A program made the position numbers and the translations under genes. Under the pieces are notes generated by a model. The model saw only the letters and a program-made list of their open reading frames with translations. It made no database searches and was not told where the DNA came from. This document shows positions 7,691-16,720 of a stretch of 64,000 nt of DNA, piece by piece. The stretch's first letter is position 1, and every line of letters begins with the position of its first letter. The DNA comes from Actinomycetes bacterium (GTDB lineage: Bacteria > Actinomycetota > Actinomycetes > Actinomycetales > Dermatophilaceae). The DNA lies in assembly GCA_023420415.1 (NCBI GenBank), contig JAEZWF010000042.1, positions 124,001-188,000 on the forward strand. The letters run 5' to 3'.

Positions 7691-9223
7691 GTGAACTCGC
7701 GCCAAGAGCGCCCGGCAGGCGGACCACCGGGAATGCCAGCCCCCGCCACCGCCTTGTCCCTGGACGTGACTCCCGCTCCCCATGCTGCCGTCGGTCTTCG
7801 TTCCGAGCGTGGACCGGTGCTGTTGGCGCTCATGGTGTCGACGGGGCTCATCGCGATCGACGCGACCATCCTGGCGACCGCGGTGCCGTCGGTGGTCAAG
7901 GACCTCGGCGGGTTCGCCCAGTTCCCGTGGCTGTTCTCGGTCTACCTGCTGGCGCAGGCGGTCTCCGTGCCGGTCTACGCCAAGCTGGCCGACGTCTTCG
8001 GCCGCAAGCCGCTCATGCTGCTCGGGATCGGCCTGTTCCTGCTCGGGTCGCTCCTGTGCGGATTCGCGTGGAGCATGCCGGCCCTGATCGCGTTCCGCGC
8101 GATCCAGGGGCTCGGGGCCGGCGCGGTCCAACCCATCTCCATGACGATCGCCGGCGACATCTACACGGTGGCCGAGCGCGCCCGGGTGCAGGGCTACATC
8201 GCCTCCGTCTGGGCGGTGTCCTCGGTCGTCGGCCCGACGCTCGGCGGCATCTTCTCCCAGCTGGGCATCTGGCGCTGGATCTTCTTCGTCAACGTCCCGC
8301 TCACCCTGGTCGCCGCCGCCCTCATCTGGCGCAACTTCACCGAGGAGGTCCAGCGGCGCGAGCACACCATCGACTACCTCGGGTCGGCACTGCTCACCCT
8401 AGCCATGACGCTGCTCATCCTCGGTGTGCTCGAGGGTGGGCAGGCGTGGGCGTGGACGTCCCCCGCTTCGATCGCGGTCTTCACCGTGGGCGCAGTGCTG
8501 CTGGCGGTGTTCGGTCTGGTCGAACGCCGTGCCGCCGAGCCGGTCCTTCCCCTCTGGGTGTTCTCCCGGCGGCTGCTCGCCACCACGACCCTGCTCGCCC
8601 TGGGCGTGGGCGTCATCCTCATCGGGCTCACCTCGTTCGTGCCCACCTACCTCGAGAACTCCCTCGGGGTCGAACCCCTCGTCGCCGGTCTCGCCCTCGC
8701 GGCCCTGACGATCGGCTGGCCCATCTCCGCGACCCTGTCCGGACGGCTCTTCTACCTGCGTCTCGGGTTCCGCCCGACCGTGCTCATCGGGCTGGCTCTG
8801 ACCGTGGTGGGGACCGGCGTCCTCGCCGCCCTGGCCCAGCACCCCTCGGTCGCGGTCGTGGCCGTCACCTCGTTCGTCACGGGCCTCGGGCTCGGCCTCG
8901 TGGCGTCGCCGTCGCTCATCGCCGCCCAGGCGAGTGTGGGCTGGGCCGAACGCGGTGTCGCCACCGGCACCAACATGTTCGCCCGCTCCATTGGCAGCGC
9001 CGTCGGGGTCGCGATCTTCGGCGCGGTGGCCAACTCCGTGATCGCGAGCTCGGGCCGTCCGGAGACCGACCCCGCCACCGCCACGGATGCGGGAGCGGCG
9101 GTCTTCATTGCGGTGGTGGTCGGCGCTCTGCTCACCGCCGTCGCGGGGCTGTTCATGCCGCAGGTGCGCGCCGACCAGGCCACGCCCGCGCCCGAGCCGC
9201 GGACGGAGCCCGCAGCCGCCTGA
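7691..9223 (+). CDS. MFS exporter, DHA2 (EmrB/QacA) type
   Basis: A 510-residue transporter with about 14 hydrophobic segments. Family motifs are the DHA2 helix 1 motif LIAIDATILATAVPSV, motif A KLADVFGRKP and motif C region SVVGPTLGGIFSQ. It should expel drugs or metabolites using the proton gradient. The start is uncertain: GTG 7691 is used, but an ATG at 7733 would give a 496-residue protein; neither has a strong ribosome-binding site. It converges with the DedA gene (8 bases apart). Confidence 0.88.
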   Translation: MNSRQERPAGGPPGMPAPATALSLDVTPAPHAAVGLRSERGPVLLALMVSTGLIAIDATILATAVPSVVKDLGGFAQFPWLFSVYLLAQAVSVPVYAKLADVFGRKPLMLLGIGLFLLGSLLCGFAWSMPALIAFRAIQGLGAGAVQPISMTIAGDIYTVAERARVQGYIASVWAVSSVVGPTLGGIFSQLGIWRWIFFVNVPLTLVAAALIWRNFTEEVQRREHTIDYLGSALLTLAMTLLILGVLEGGQAWAWTSPASIAVFTVGAVLLAVFGLVERRAAEPVLPLWVFSRRLLATTTLLALGVGVILIGLTSFVPTYLENSLGVEPLVAGLALAALTIGWPISATLSGRLFYLRLGFRPTVLIGLALTVVGTGVLAALAQHPSVAVVAVTSFVTGLGLGLVASPSLIAAQASVGWAERGVATGTNMFARSIGSAVGVAIFGAVANSVIASSGRPETDPATATDAGAAVFIAVVVGALLTAVAGLFMPQVRADQATPAPEPRTEPAAA

Positions 9224-9231
9224 GGGCGGGG

Positions 9232-9867
9232 TCAGACCGCGGAGTCGGTATGCCGGTCGGCTCGCCTGCGGCGTAGGGCCCAGACGGCGAGCCCCACCAC
9301 GACGATGACGGCCAGCAGGACGGCCGCGCCCGTCCCGAACCACTTCTCCACCCGCTGGTAGGAGTGCCCGGCCAGGTAGCCGGCGGTCACCACCGCGGTG
9401 CCCCAGGCGATCCCGCCGAGCGCGTTCCACGGCAGGAACGTCCGGTAGGGCATGCCCGACAGCCCGGCGAGCGCCGGCATGACCGCCCGCAGGAACGCCG
9501 TCCAGCGCGCGAGGAACACCGCCGATCCGCCCCGCCGCCGCAGGAATGCCTGCGCCCCCTCGATCCGCTTCATCCGCTTCTGCAGGATCTTCAGCTGCAG
9601 CACCTTCGGCCCGGCGAATCGACCGATCTCGTACCCCACCGAGTCGCCCACGATGGCGCACACGACCACCACGGCCAACACCACGGCATACGAGGTGTGC
9701 CCGAGGCTTGCGGTGACGCCGCCGATGATCGCCAGGGTCTCACCCGGCAGCACGAACCCCACGAACAACGCGTCCTCGGCAAAGACGACCAGCGCCACGA
9801 TGAGGTAGACCAGCCAGGGCGGCGCGGACAGCACCGTGTTGACGATCGAGTCGACGACTCCGCTCAC
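9232..9867 (-). CDS. DedA family membrane protein
   Basis: A 211-residue DedA/SNARE-associated (PF09335) protein with about five hydrophobic segments and family motifs FVGFVLPGETLAIIGG near residue 30 and RWTAFLRAVMPALAGLSGM near 130. DedA proteins act as lipid flippases or related transporters in the inner membrane. GTG at 9867, with CGGAGG upstream, overlaps the tadA stop (GTGA). The C-terminus is an arginine-rich tail. Confidence 0.9.
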   Translation of the reverse strand: MSGVVDSIVNTVLSAPPWLVYLIVALVVFAEDALFVGFVLPGETLAIIGGVTASLGHTSYAVVLAVVVVCAIVGDSVGYEIGRFAGPKVLQLKILQKRMKRIEGAQAFLRRRGGSAVFLARWTAFLRAVMPALAGLSGMPYRTFLPWNALGGIAWGTAVVTAGYLAGHSYQRVEKWFGTGAAVLLAVIVVVGLAVWALRRRRADRHTDSAV

Positions 9868-10361
9868 CTGGCGGCCTCCGAATCCCGGTGTGCTGCAAAG
9901 AAATCCAACAGCTGTGCCGATGCCTCGTCGTCGCGCACTCCCCCGACGACCTCGACGAAGTGGTTGGCCCGCCGGTCGCGCACGATGTCCCACACCGACC
10001 CGGTCGCCCCCAGCTTGGGGTCCCAGGCGCCGAGCACGAGCCGGCTGACGCGCGCGAGCAGCAGGGCGCCGGCGCACATGGGGCAGGGTTCGAGGGTGAC
10101 GACCAGGGTGTGCCCCTCGAGTCGCCACGAGCCGGTATGCCGCGCAGCTTCGCGCAGCGCGACCACCTCGGCGTGGGCCGTGGGGTCGCCGTCGGCCTCG
10201 CGCCGGTTGCGCCCCTCACCGACGACCTCACCGTCCGGTGACACGACGACCGCACCCACCGGCACGTCCCCGTCCGCGGCCGCCTCGGCGGCGAGCTCGA
10301 GCGCACGACCCATCCACGCGGCATACGTGGGGTCGGGCAGCGGGCCACGGGGCGAGGTCAC
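9864..10361 (-). CDS. tadA: tRNA adenosine(34) deaminase TadA
   Basis: A 165-residue zinc deaminase. Catalytic HAE is seen in PTAHAEVVALREA near residue 63 and the zinc-binding PCxxC in TLEPCPMCAGA near 93; the substrate-loop motif DPKLGATGS follows. TadA converts A34 to inosine in tRNA-Arg(ACG), and that tRNA is encoded in this window at 43714. Start GTG 10361 leaves only 16 bases to the divergent upp start; an internal ATG at 10313 would be shorter but still plausible. Confidence 0.92.
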   Translation of the reverse strand: MTSPRGPLPDPTYAAWMGRALELAAEAAADGDVPVGAVVVSPDGEVVGEGRNRREADGDPTAHAEVVALREAARHTGSWRLEGHTLVVTLEPCPMCAGALLLARVSRLVLGAWDPKLGATGSVWDIVRDRRANHFVEVVGGVRDDEASAQLLDFFAAHRDSEAAR

Positions 10362-10365
10362 GCGC

Positions 10366-10371
10366 TAAGTT
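10366..10371 (+). promoter_or_regulatory. candidate -10 element for leaderless upp
   Basis: TAAGTT fits the actinobacterial TANNNT -10 consensus and ends 6 bases before the upp ATG, the distance expected when transcription starts at or beside the A of ATG. No ribosome-binding site lies between. Inferred leaderless mRNA. Confidence 0.5.
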
Positions 10372-10377
10372 TCGCCT

Positions 10378-11016
10378 ATGCGCGTCCACGTTGCCGACCA
10401 CCCGCTCATCACGCACAAGCTGACCTACCTGCGCGACAAGCGGACCGACAGCCCGACGTTCCGCCGGCTGGCGGAGGAGCTCGTGACGCTGCTCGCCTAC
10501 GAGGCGACGCGGGACGTGCGCGTCGAGCCCTACGAGATCGAGACGCCGGTGGCGCCGACGACGGGCATCAAGCTGAGCAACCCCAAGCCGCTCATCGTGC
10601 CGATCCTGCGCGCCGGGCTCGGCATGCTCGAGGGCATGGTGCGACTGCTGCCGAGCGCCGAGGTCGGGTTCCTCGGCATGCAGCGCAACGAGGAGACGCT
10701 CGAAGCGATCACCTACGCCAACCGCCTGCCCGACGACCTGTCCGGCCGCCAGTGCTACGTGCTCGACCCGATGCTCGCGACCGGCGGCACGCTGGCCATG
10801 TCGATCCAGTACCTCGTCGAGCGCGGCGCCGACGACATCACCGCGGTCACGCTGCTGGCCGCGCCCGAGGGCATCAAGTACGTCGAGGACGAGCTCGCCG
10901 GGCTCGACATCCCGGTGCACCTCGTCACCGGCGCGATCGACGAGAAGCTCAACGAGAAGGGCTACATCGTCCCCGGCCTCGGGGACGCGGGCGACCGCCT
11001 CTATGGCGTCGTCTGA
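10378..11016 (+). CDS. upp: uracil phosphoribosyltransferase
   Basis: A 212-residue Upp. It has the PRPP-binding region YVLDPMLATGGTLAMSI near residue 130 and the uracil-binding C-terminal stretch IVPGLGDAGDRLYG. It converts uracil plus PRPP to UMP (pyrimidine salvage) in the cytoplasm. Length matches the family. It is divergent from tadA and its last 16 bases overlap the end of the convergent GMC oxidoreductase gene. Confidence 0.97.
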   Translation: MRVHVADHPLITHKLTYLRDKRTDSPTFRRLAEELVTLLAYEATRDVRVEPYEIETPVAPTTGIKLSNPKPLIVPILRAGLGMLEGMVRLLPSAEVGFLGMQRNEETLEAITYANRLPDDLSGRQCYVLDPMLATGGTLAMSIQYLVERGADDITAVTLLAAPEGIKYVEDELAGLDIPVHLVTGAIDEKLNEKGYIVPGLGDAGDRLYGVV

Positions 11017-12905
11017 GCCGGTTCCGACCTGCGCGGCCCGGGGTGGTCGGTGAGCAGGTCCGCGCTGGCCTTCTCGGCCACGAGGTAGACGGCCGAGGCG
11101 ATGAAGAACCCCGGGATGTCAGGGAAGACGCTCGCGTCGACGACCCGCAGCCGGTCGACGCCACGCACCCGGAACTGGCCGTCCAGCACCGCCATCGGGT
11201 CGTCGTCACGGCCGATCTTGGCGGTGCCGCACGCGTGGTGTCCCCACGCCGCGTCACGCACGAACTGGCGCAGCTGCTCACGGGTCGTCACGTCGTCGCC
11301 CGGCACCACCTCGTGGTCGACCTCGACGTCCTGCAGGTGGCCCACCACGTCGCGGGCGATCTCGATGCCGTCGACGACTCCGTCGAGGTCGGCCTCCCAC
11401 CCCGCGGACCCCTCCTCGAAGTAGCGGAACGCGATCTGCGGCACCTCGGTCGGGTCGCTCGAGCGCAGCGTCACAGACCCCGCCCGGTTGCCGGTGTGGC
11501 CCTTGAGCACCAGCACCGAGAGGTTGTCGTGGGTGCGCACCGCGTCCTTGGCATATCCCGGGTAGTAGCCGTGGAAGTCAATGGGCAGTGAGAAGATGAT
11601 GAGGTCCGAGTCTGCTTGGGAGACAGAGGATTTCGCGATGATGGCTGCCAGTGAACCATTGGTGGAGTATGGCCCGAAACGGTCATCGCGCCACTCGCGG
11701 TAGAGGTCGTCGGCGGACTCGTCGTCCGGTGGCACGTCGAGCGCCGATCCCTCGAAGATCGGGTAGTCGCGGGTGACCTTGCTCAGCACCGACACCTCGT
11801 AGCGGTCATGCAGGTTCTCCCCCACGCCCGGGAGCTCGCCCACCACGTCGATGCCCTGCGCGGCCAGCTCGTCCGCGGGCCCGATCCCCGACAGCTTCAG
11901 CAGCTGCGGCGTGTTGAAGGCGCCGCCCGCCAGCACGACCTCACGCCGCGCGCGAAAGGTGCGACGCTCCCCTGGGTCCGACCTTCGGGAGGCGGCCTCG
12001 GTCGCACCGCCGGGCACGGCGGCATACACCCGTGGTGCCGCAAGGGTCTCCACGCCCACGGCCGTCGTGCCCTCGATCACCACTCGGGTCGCGAGGTGGT
12101 TGAGCGCGATGTCGAGGCGTCCGCCGGCGGCGGGTGCATCGCGCCGGGCCTGCAGCACCCGCTCGCGGGCACCGTTGCGGGCACCGTTGCGCACGGCCAC
12201 CGGGATGAACGCCATCCCCTGGAAGTCGCCGGGCGTGTCTGCGGCGTTGGGGTCGCGTGGCAGCGACACGTCCTCGGGGATGCCGAAGCGGTCGCGGCTC
12301 GTGCGCTCCATCGCCCCGATGATGTCGAGGAACATCGGCTCGCGACCGCCGATCTGCGGGTTGGCCCGCGTCGTGCCGAGCCAGCCGTCGTGGCCGTGCG
12401 CCGCCCCGGCGTCGCGTGCCGGCTCGTCCGCACCCGGCAGCGGCTCGGCGTCGACGCCCTCCCAGTCCTCCATCTGCCGGAAGAGCTCGCGCATGCGGGC
12501 CGGGCCCCAGCCCTCGTCGCCCGTGAGGTCGGCGAGGCGCTGCCAGTCGCTGTCGTGCGGGTAGATCGTCACCATCGCGCTGATCGCGGTGCTGCCACCC
12601 AGGGTGCTGCCGCGCGGGTAGAGGACACCGCCACGGTCGGCCACGTCCTTGGGGTCGCGAGCCTGCTGCTGCGGCGAGTCCCAGTGGTGCACAAAGAAAT
12701 CCCACGCGAGATCGGGGTCCTCGCTCGCGTACGCCTGCATGATCGGGATCTCGTAGTAGGGACACGTGTGGTCGTCGCCCGCCTCGATGACGAGCACACT
12801 GTGCCCCGCCAGGGCGAGGTTGGCGGCCAGTGGCCCACCGCCCGCGCCGGAACCCACCACGACGAAGTCGTACTCGCCCGCCAGCTCACCCCGGGTGTCC
12901 ACCAT
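11001..12905 (-). CDS. GMC-family oxidoreductase
   Basis: A 634-residue glucose-methanol-choline family flavoenzyme. The N-terminus carries the ADP-binding motif VVVGSGAGGGPLAANLALAG; the second GMC signature region reads VLAGGAFNTPQLLKLSGIGP; catalytic histidines are in WGHHACGTAKIG near residue 560, followed by RVVDASVFPDIPG. It oxidises an alcohol (choline-, cholesterol- or sugar-type) that cannot be specified. No signal peptide. The segment 11575-11690 uses unusually AT-rich codons compared with the rest of the gene. Confidence 0.9.
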   Translation of the reverse strand: MVDTRGELAGEYDFVVVGSGAGGGPLAANLALAGHSVLVIEAGDDHTCPYYEIPIMQAYASEDPDLAWDFFVHHWDSPQQQARDPKDVADRGGVLYPRGSTLGGSTAISAMVTIYPHDSDWQRLADLTGDEGWGPARMRELFRQMEDWEGVDAEPLPGADEPARDAGAAHGHDGWLGTTRANPQIGGREPMFLDIIGAMERTSRDRFGIPEDVSLPRDPNAADTPGDFQGMAFIPVAVRNGARNGARERVLQARRDAPAAGGRLDIALNHLATRVVIEGTTAVGVETLAAPRVYAAVPGGATEAASRRSDPGERRTFRARREVVLAGGAFNTPQLLKLSGIGPADELAAQGIDVVGELPGVGENLHDRYEVSVLSKVTRDYPIFEGSALDVPPDDESADDLYREWRDDRFGPYSTNGSLAAIIAKSSVSQADSDLIIFSLPIDFHGYYPGYAKDAVRTHDNLSVLVLKGHTGNRAGSVTLRSSDPTEVPQIAFRYFEEGSAGWEADLDGVVDGIEIARDVVGHLQDVEVDHEVVPGDDVTTREQLRQFVRDAAWGHHACGTAKIGRDDDPMAVLDGQFRVRGVDRLRVVDASVFPDIPGFFIASAVYLVAEKASADLLTDHPGPRRSEPAQTTP

Positions 12906-13028
12906 GTACCGACCTTACGAGCGATCACCTGCGCGGCGCGCCTCCTGCGCCTGGCCGGACCCGTCGGGCACAGTGATCCACTGAGGTGTGTCGCACCGAC
13001 ATGCCCCACCGACCTCGGAGGAGCCGAC

Positions 13029-13199
13029 ATGCAACGCGTCAAGAAGATCCTGTTGTGGGTCCTCGTCGCGTTCGCGGCCTACGCGATCATCACCTCCCCC
13101 GACCAGGCTGCCGACATCCTCAAGACCTCAGGGTCGATCCTCGCCGACGGCGTGCGCAGCATCGGCACGTTCTTCGACGCGTTGCTCGGCCGGAGCTAG
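13029..13199 (+). CDS. 56-residue conserved membrane protein
   Basis: ATG at 13029 preceded by CGGAGGAG; stop TAG at 13197-13199. The protein starts MQRVKKILLWVLVAFAAYAI, a single membrane helix, and continues with a short amphipathic tail (SPDQAADILKTSGS). Small proteins of this pattern are common in actinobacteria upstream of PH-domain proteins, as here (12-base gap). Function unknown. Confidence 0.8.
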   Translation: MQRVKKILLWVLVAFAAYAIITSPDQAADILKTSGSILADGVRSIGTFFDALLGRS

Positions 13200-13211
13200 C
13201 CGGGAGCTCGC

Positions 13212-13991
13212 GTGCCCGTCCCGAGGCGCCGCCACGACGAGCTCGACCGCTACCTGCTCGACGGGGAGCGCCTCGTCACCGCCGTCCACCAGCACTGGGG
13301 CAAGGTCGCCGAGCCCGTGGCCTCCGCCGTGGCCGGGCTCGTCGTCGCCCTGTGGGTGGACGTCAAGGTCGACGCGTCGTTCGGGTGGTTCAGCACGCTG
13401 GTGTGGTGGCTGTGGTTCGTGCTCGTCGCCCGGATGGCCTACCGGCTGGCCGAGTGGCGCCACGACTGGTTCGTCGCGACCGACAAGCGCCTGCTCCTCT
13501 TCTACGGCTTCATCACCCGCAAGGTCTCGATGATGCCGCTGATGAAGGTCACCGACATGTCCTTCGAGCGCACCGTGCCGGGACGCATCCTGGGCTATGG
13601 CCGGTTCGTCATGGAGTCCGCCGGCCAGGACCAGGCCCTGCGCGAGGTCAACTGGGTCCCGCAGCCCGACCACAACTACCGCGCCATCTGCGCCGAGATC
13701 TTCGGCGTCCCTGACCAGGAGCGAGCGGAGGACGACGAGCGTCGCTGGGAACACGACGAACGTTGGGACACAGGCGATTTCGGCCCCACACCCGGGCGCG
13801 ACGAGGCACCCCGGCCGCCACGCGGCATACCCGACCCGTATGCCGGGTGGGACGACGACCGCTATGGCGGCGACAACGGGCCGGGCGACGACGGCTCGGT
13901 CTACCGCTCCCCCGACCTGCGCGCGCGTGATCGTAGCGCCGACACGGGCCCCATCCCGATCCGCCCATGGCGCGACGCCGGCGATGACTAG
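13212..13991 (+). CDS. PH-domain (bPH2/DUF304-like) membrane protein
   Basis: A 259-residue protein with two hydrophobic segments around residues 35-80 followed by a bacterial pleckstrin-homology-like region (FVATDKRLLLFYGFITRKVSMMPLMKVTDMSFE pattern, about 95-165) and a long acidic, low-complexity tail. GTG start. Probably cotranscribed with the 56-residue protein. The tail region carries an inverted pair of the GTATGCCG word (13824-13847) within the coding sequence, producing GIPDPYAG with a rare ATA codon. Confidence 0.8.
   Translation: MPVPRRRHDELDRYLLDGERLVTAVHQHWGKVAEPVASAVAGLVVALWVDVKVDASFGWFSTLVWWLWFVLVARMAYRLAEWRHDWFVATDKRLLLFYGFITRKVSMMPLMKVTDMSFERTVPGRILGYGRFVMESAGQDQALREVNWVPQPDHNYRAICAEIFGVPDQERAEDDERRWEHDERWDTGDFGPTPGRDEAPRPPRGIPDPYAGWDDDRYGGDNGPGDDGSVYRSPDLRARDRSADTGPIPIRPWRDAGDD
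13824..13847. repeat. inverted GTATGCCG pair inside a coding sequence
   Basis: CGGCATAC and GTATGCCG separated by a short spacer within the PH-domain gene; the codons used are GGC ATA CCC and TAT GCC, both containing codons that are rare at this GC content. Confidence 0.85.
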
Positions 13992-14052
13992 GGCTAGTTT
14001 GGCGGGTGCGTAGTCGCGCCGAGGCGGCTGCGGGAGAGCCCGGAGGTCGCCC

Positions 14053-15540
14053 ATGTCCGTGATGCGCACCAAGTCGATCGAGCAGTCGATCCGCGAGACC
14101 GACGAGCCCGAGTACCAGCTGAAGAAGAAGCTGACCGCCGTCGACCTCACGGTCTTCGGCATCGGCGTCATCATCGGCGCCGGCATCTTCACGCTGACCG
14201 GACGCGCCGCCGCCGACTACGCCGGACCCTCGATCGCGCTGTCATTCGTGCTCGCCGCCGTGTGCTGCGGGCTGGCGGCGCTCTGCTACGCGGAGTTCGC
14301 GTCCACCGTCCCGGTGTCGGGGTCGGCCTACACCTTCTCCTACGCCTCCCTCGGCGAGCTGGTCGCGTGGATCATCGGCTGGGACCTGCTGCTCGAGCTC
14401 ATGCTCGGTGCGAGCGTCGTGGCCCAGGGCTGGTCGCAGTACGCAACCCTGTTCCTCGACAAGATCGGCATCACCGTGCCGGAGTCGGTGGCCCCGGGGT
14501 CGAGCTTCGACCTGCCCGCGTTCGTCCTCGTGGCCGCGTTGACGGCGCTCATCGCCATCGGGATCAAGGAGTCGCTGCGGGTCAACCTCGTGCTCGTCGG
14601 GGTCAAGCTGTTCATCGTCCTGTTCGTGATCTTCGCCGGCCTGGGGTACGTCAACACCGCCAACTACGACCCGTTCATCCCGCCGGCCGAGGCCGGCGAG
14701 CAGGTGTCCGGCCTCACGGCGCCGCTCATCCAGGTCCTGTTCGGCATGACACCGTCGACCTACGGCGTGCTCGGCATCGTCGCCGGGGCGTCGATCGTCT
14801 TCTTCGCCTACATCGGCTTCGATGTCGTCGCCACCACGGCCGAGGAGGCCAAGAACCCCCAGCGCGACCTGCCGATCGGCATCATCGCCTCGCTGGTGAT
14901 CTGCACGATTCTCTACGTCGCGACGACGCTCGTCATCACCGGGATGGTGAAGTACAGCGAGATCGACCCGAAGGCGGCCCTGGCGTCGGCGTTCGAGTCG
15001 GTGGGCAAGCCGGGCTTCGCCACCCTCATCGCCGCTGGTGCCGTCGCCGGCCTCATGACCGTCGTCATGACGCTCATCATCGGTGCGACGCGCGTGACCT
15101 TCGCGATGTCGCGCGACTGGCTGCTGCCGCCGGCCCTGGGACGCACCAACGCCAAGACCGGCACGCCCGTACGGCTCACGCTGATCATCGGCACCGTCGT
15201 CGCCCTCGTCGCCAGCTTCACCCCGATCGGCAAGCTCGAGGAGATGGTGAACATCGGCACGCTGTCGGCGTTCGCGCTCGTGTCGTTCGCGGTGCCGGTG
15301 CTGCGCAAGCGGCGGCCGGACCTCAAGCGGGCGTTCCGGGTGCCGTTCTCGCCGGTCCTGCCGGTGCTGGCCGCGCTCATCAGCATCTACCTCATGCTGA
15401 ACCTGTCGGTCGAGACCTGGCTGCGGTTCCTGGTGTGGATGGCCATCGGCTTCGTCATCTACTTCACCTACGGCTACCGCAACAGCCGCCTCGCCGGCCG
15501 CGCCAAGGAAGGCGAGACCCCCAGCCTCACCAGCACCTGA
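14053..15540 (+). CDS. APC-family amino acid permease (cationic amino acid transporter-like)
   Basis: A 495-residue permease with about 12 hydrophobic segments. The first helix has the APC substrate-binding break GVIIGAGIFTLTGRAA, and helix 6 has FFAYIGFDVVATTAEE, a pattern typical of the CAT/YfnA-like branch. Expected to import amino acids with protons. CGGAGG lies 9 bases before the ATG. Ends just before a tandem hairpin repeat. Confidence 0.9.
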   Translation: MSVMRTKSIEQSIRETDEPEYQLKKKLTAVDLTVFGIGVIIGAGIFTLTGRAAADYAGPSIALSFVLAAVCCGLAALCYAEFASTVPVSGSAYTFSYASLGELVAWIIGWDLLLELMLGASVVAQGWSQYATLFLDKIGITVPESVAPGSSFDLPAFVLVAALTALIAIGIKESLRVNLVLVGVKLFIVLFVIFAGLGYVNTANYDPFIPPAEAGEQVSGLTAPLIQVLFGMTPSTYGVLGIVAGASIVFFAYIGFDVVATTAEEAKNPQRDLPIGIIASLVICTILYVATTLVITGMVKYSEIDPKAALASAFESVGKPGFATLIAAGAVAGLMTVVMTLIIGATRVTFAMSRDWLLPPALGRTNAKTGTPVRLTLIIGTVVALVASFTPIGKLEEMVNIGTLSAFALVSFAVPVLRKRRPDLKRAFRVPFSPVLPVLAALISIYLMLNLSVETWLRFLVWMAIGFVIYFTYGYRNSRLAGRAKEGETPSLTST

Positions 15541-15549
15541 CGCACCTCC

Positions 15550-15599
15550 TTGCGTCTGCGAGTTTGGTCGCTGGAGCCGCCATATCCGCGGACGTTGCA
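15550..15599. repeat. hairpin repeat family, tandem copy 1
   Basis: Contains the 32-bp segment beginning TTTGGTCGCTGGAGCCGCCA at 15563 that recurs unchanged at 15626 (period 63 bp). Arms TTGCGTCTGCG and CCGCGGACG are imperfect here. Confidence 0.8.
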
Positions 15600-15607
15600 G
15601 TCCCGCG

Positions 15608-15665
15608 CTTGCTTGCGTCCGCGCTTTTGGTCGCTGGAGCCGCCATATCCGCGGACGCAAGCAAG
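15608..15665. repeat. hairpin repeat family, tandem copy 2
   Basis: Perfect 16-bp arms CTTGCTTGCGTCCGCG (15608-15623) and CGCGGACGCAAGCAAG (15650-15665) around a 26-base loop that includes the shared 32-bp core. Lies between the permease and the convergent broken DUF559-like gene, where it may also terminate transcription. Confidence 0.85.
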
Positions 15666-15702
15666 CCGCACGGGGTATGCCGCGTGGCCTAATCAGAGTG
15701 GC

Positions 15703-16621
15703 TCAGGCCCGCCAGCCGCGAGAGATCAGAACCTGTCGCAGAGCGCTGAAGAACGGCTCCGGGTCCACGCGCAACGTCAGCACCGACATGGGGAGCGCTG
15801 CATCTCCAGTGGCTTGCAGCTGCGCGAGCCGCACCTCATCTCGCATGGCGACATCAAGCGTCGTGCCCAGCCCCATTCACCTCCACGCAGACTCCATACT
15901 GCGCCCAGCGCACGTCGAGGTAGACGCGGCCGTTGGGGAGTCGGCGAACCTCTTGACGGGTTGGCTCGGGCAACCCGCGTCTTCGGCATTCGGCAGCGAA
16001 GTCCAGCTCATTGAGCGACTGGACACCTCCCATGATGTCGGCGAGTACGGAGGTGAGGGCCCTCCGAAACTCGTGTCTCTTGACGCGGGCCAACTCGAGG
16101 GCAACATCGTCGGCGCGCACGAGCCGCTGCTGGATGGGCATGACGAGACACAGGGCTGCTTGTCGCGGGGAACGGGCCCACAGTGCTGCCTGCAGGGTGG
16201 CGACTGCACGCGTGCTCCGAGGCAGCCCGACCTCGATCGTGTCGTCAAGGGTCCAGCGCCGCGTTTCATGGAGCACGACACAGCCCGGGATGTCCTTTCT
16301 AGGTTCCAGCTTGCGTCGGCTCTTCGGCACCCAGATGTGGATTCGCGGCTCGTCGAAGCCCTTCAGCCCGTCAACCTCGAGCGAGGTCACTCCCCCGAGA
16401 CGAGCGCCGGCGCCGACCTGCATCAGGGCTGCCCGCAACGCCGCCTCGCCCGACAACGGGCCGTTGTGCAGGACCACGCCGCGATGCGGGATGGCATGCC
16501 ACCGGTCCGCCCGGACCTGCGCTCGTCGACGCCCCCTCGAGATGCCCAATGCGGGCAGCTCGGAAAGGCGGACTACTTCGGCAGTTGCATTCGAACCTGA
16601 GCTCATTCGGACACCGCACAC
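15703..16621 (-). pseudogene. frameshifted AbiEi/DUF559-type endonuclease-like gene
   Basis: The first frame (16621 to 15854, 255 residues) has a winged-helix-like N-terminal part, then the start of a Vsr/DUF559-like nuclease fold (GRVYLDVRWAQYGVCVEVNGAGHD) and stops at once after it. In another frame, starting at the next base, the sequence continues as LDVAMRDEVRLAQLQ ... ALRQVLISRGWRA to a TGA at 15703-15705, which is what the family C-terminus should look like. A single-base loss near 15856-15862 therefore breaks the gene, or it is a sequencing error. Such proteins are common orphan genes in actinobacteria. Confidence 0.8.
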
Positions 16622-16720
16622 CGATCCCCGTTCACCCGACCACCCCGGGACCGACCCCCTGTGGACAACTCCGCCACATGCGGGGGCCTGGGGACGGAGT
16701 CAGCCGCGCGGCATACCTGC

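Noticed and set aside
13992..14052. Glycine-type riboswitch before the amino-acid permease (GCGGGAGAGC seen)
   Set aside because: Only a short GGGAGAG-like match in a 60-base leader; the rest of the aptamer is missing.
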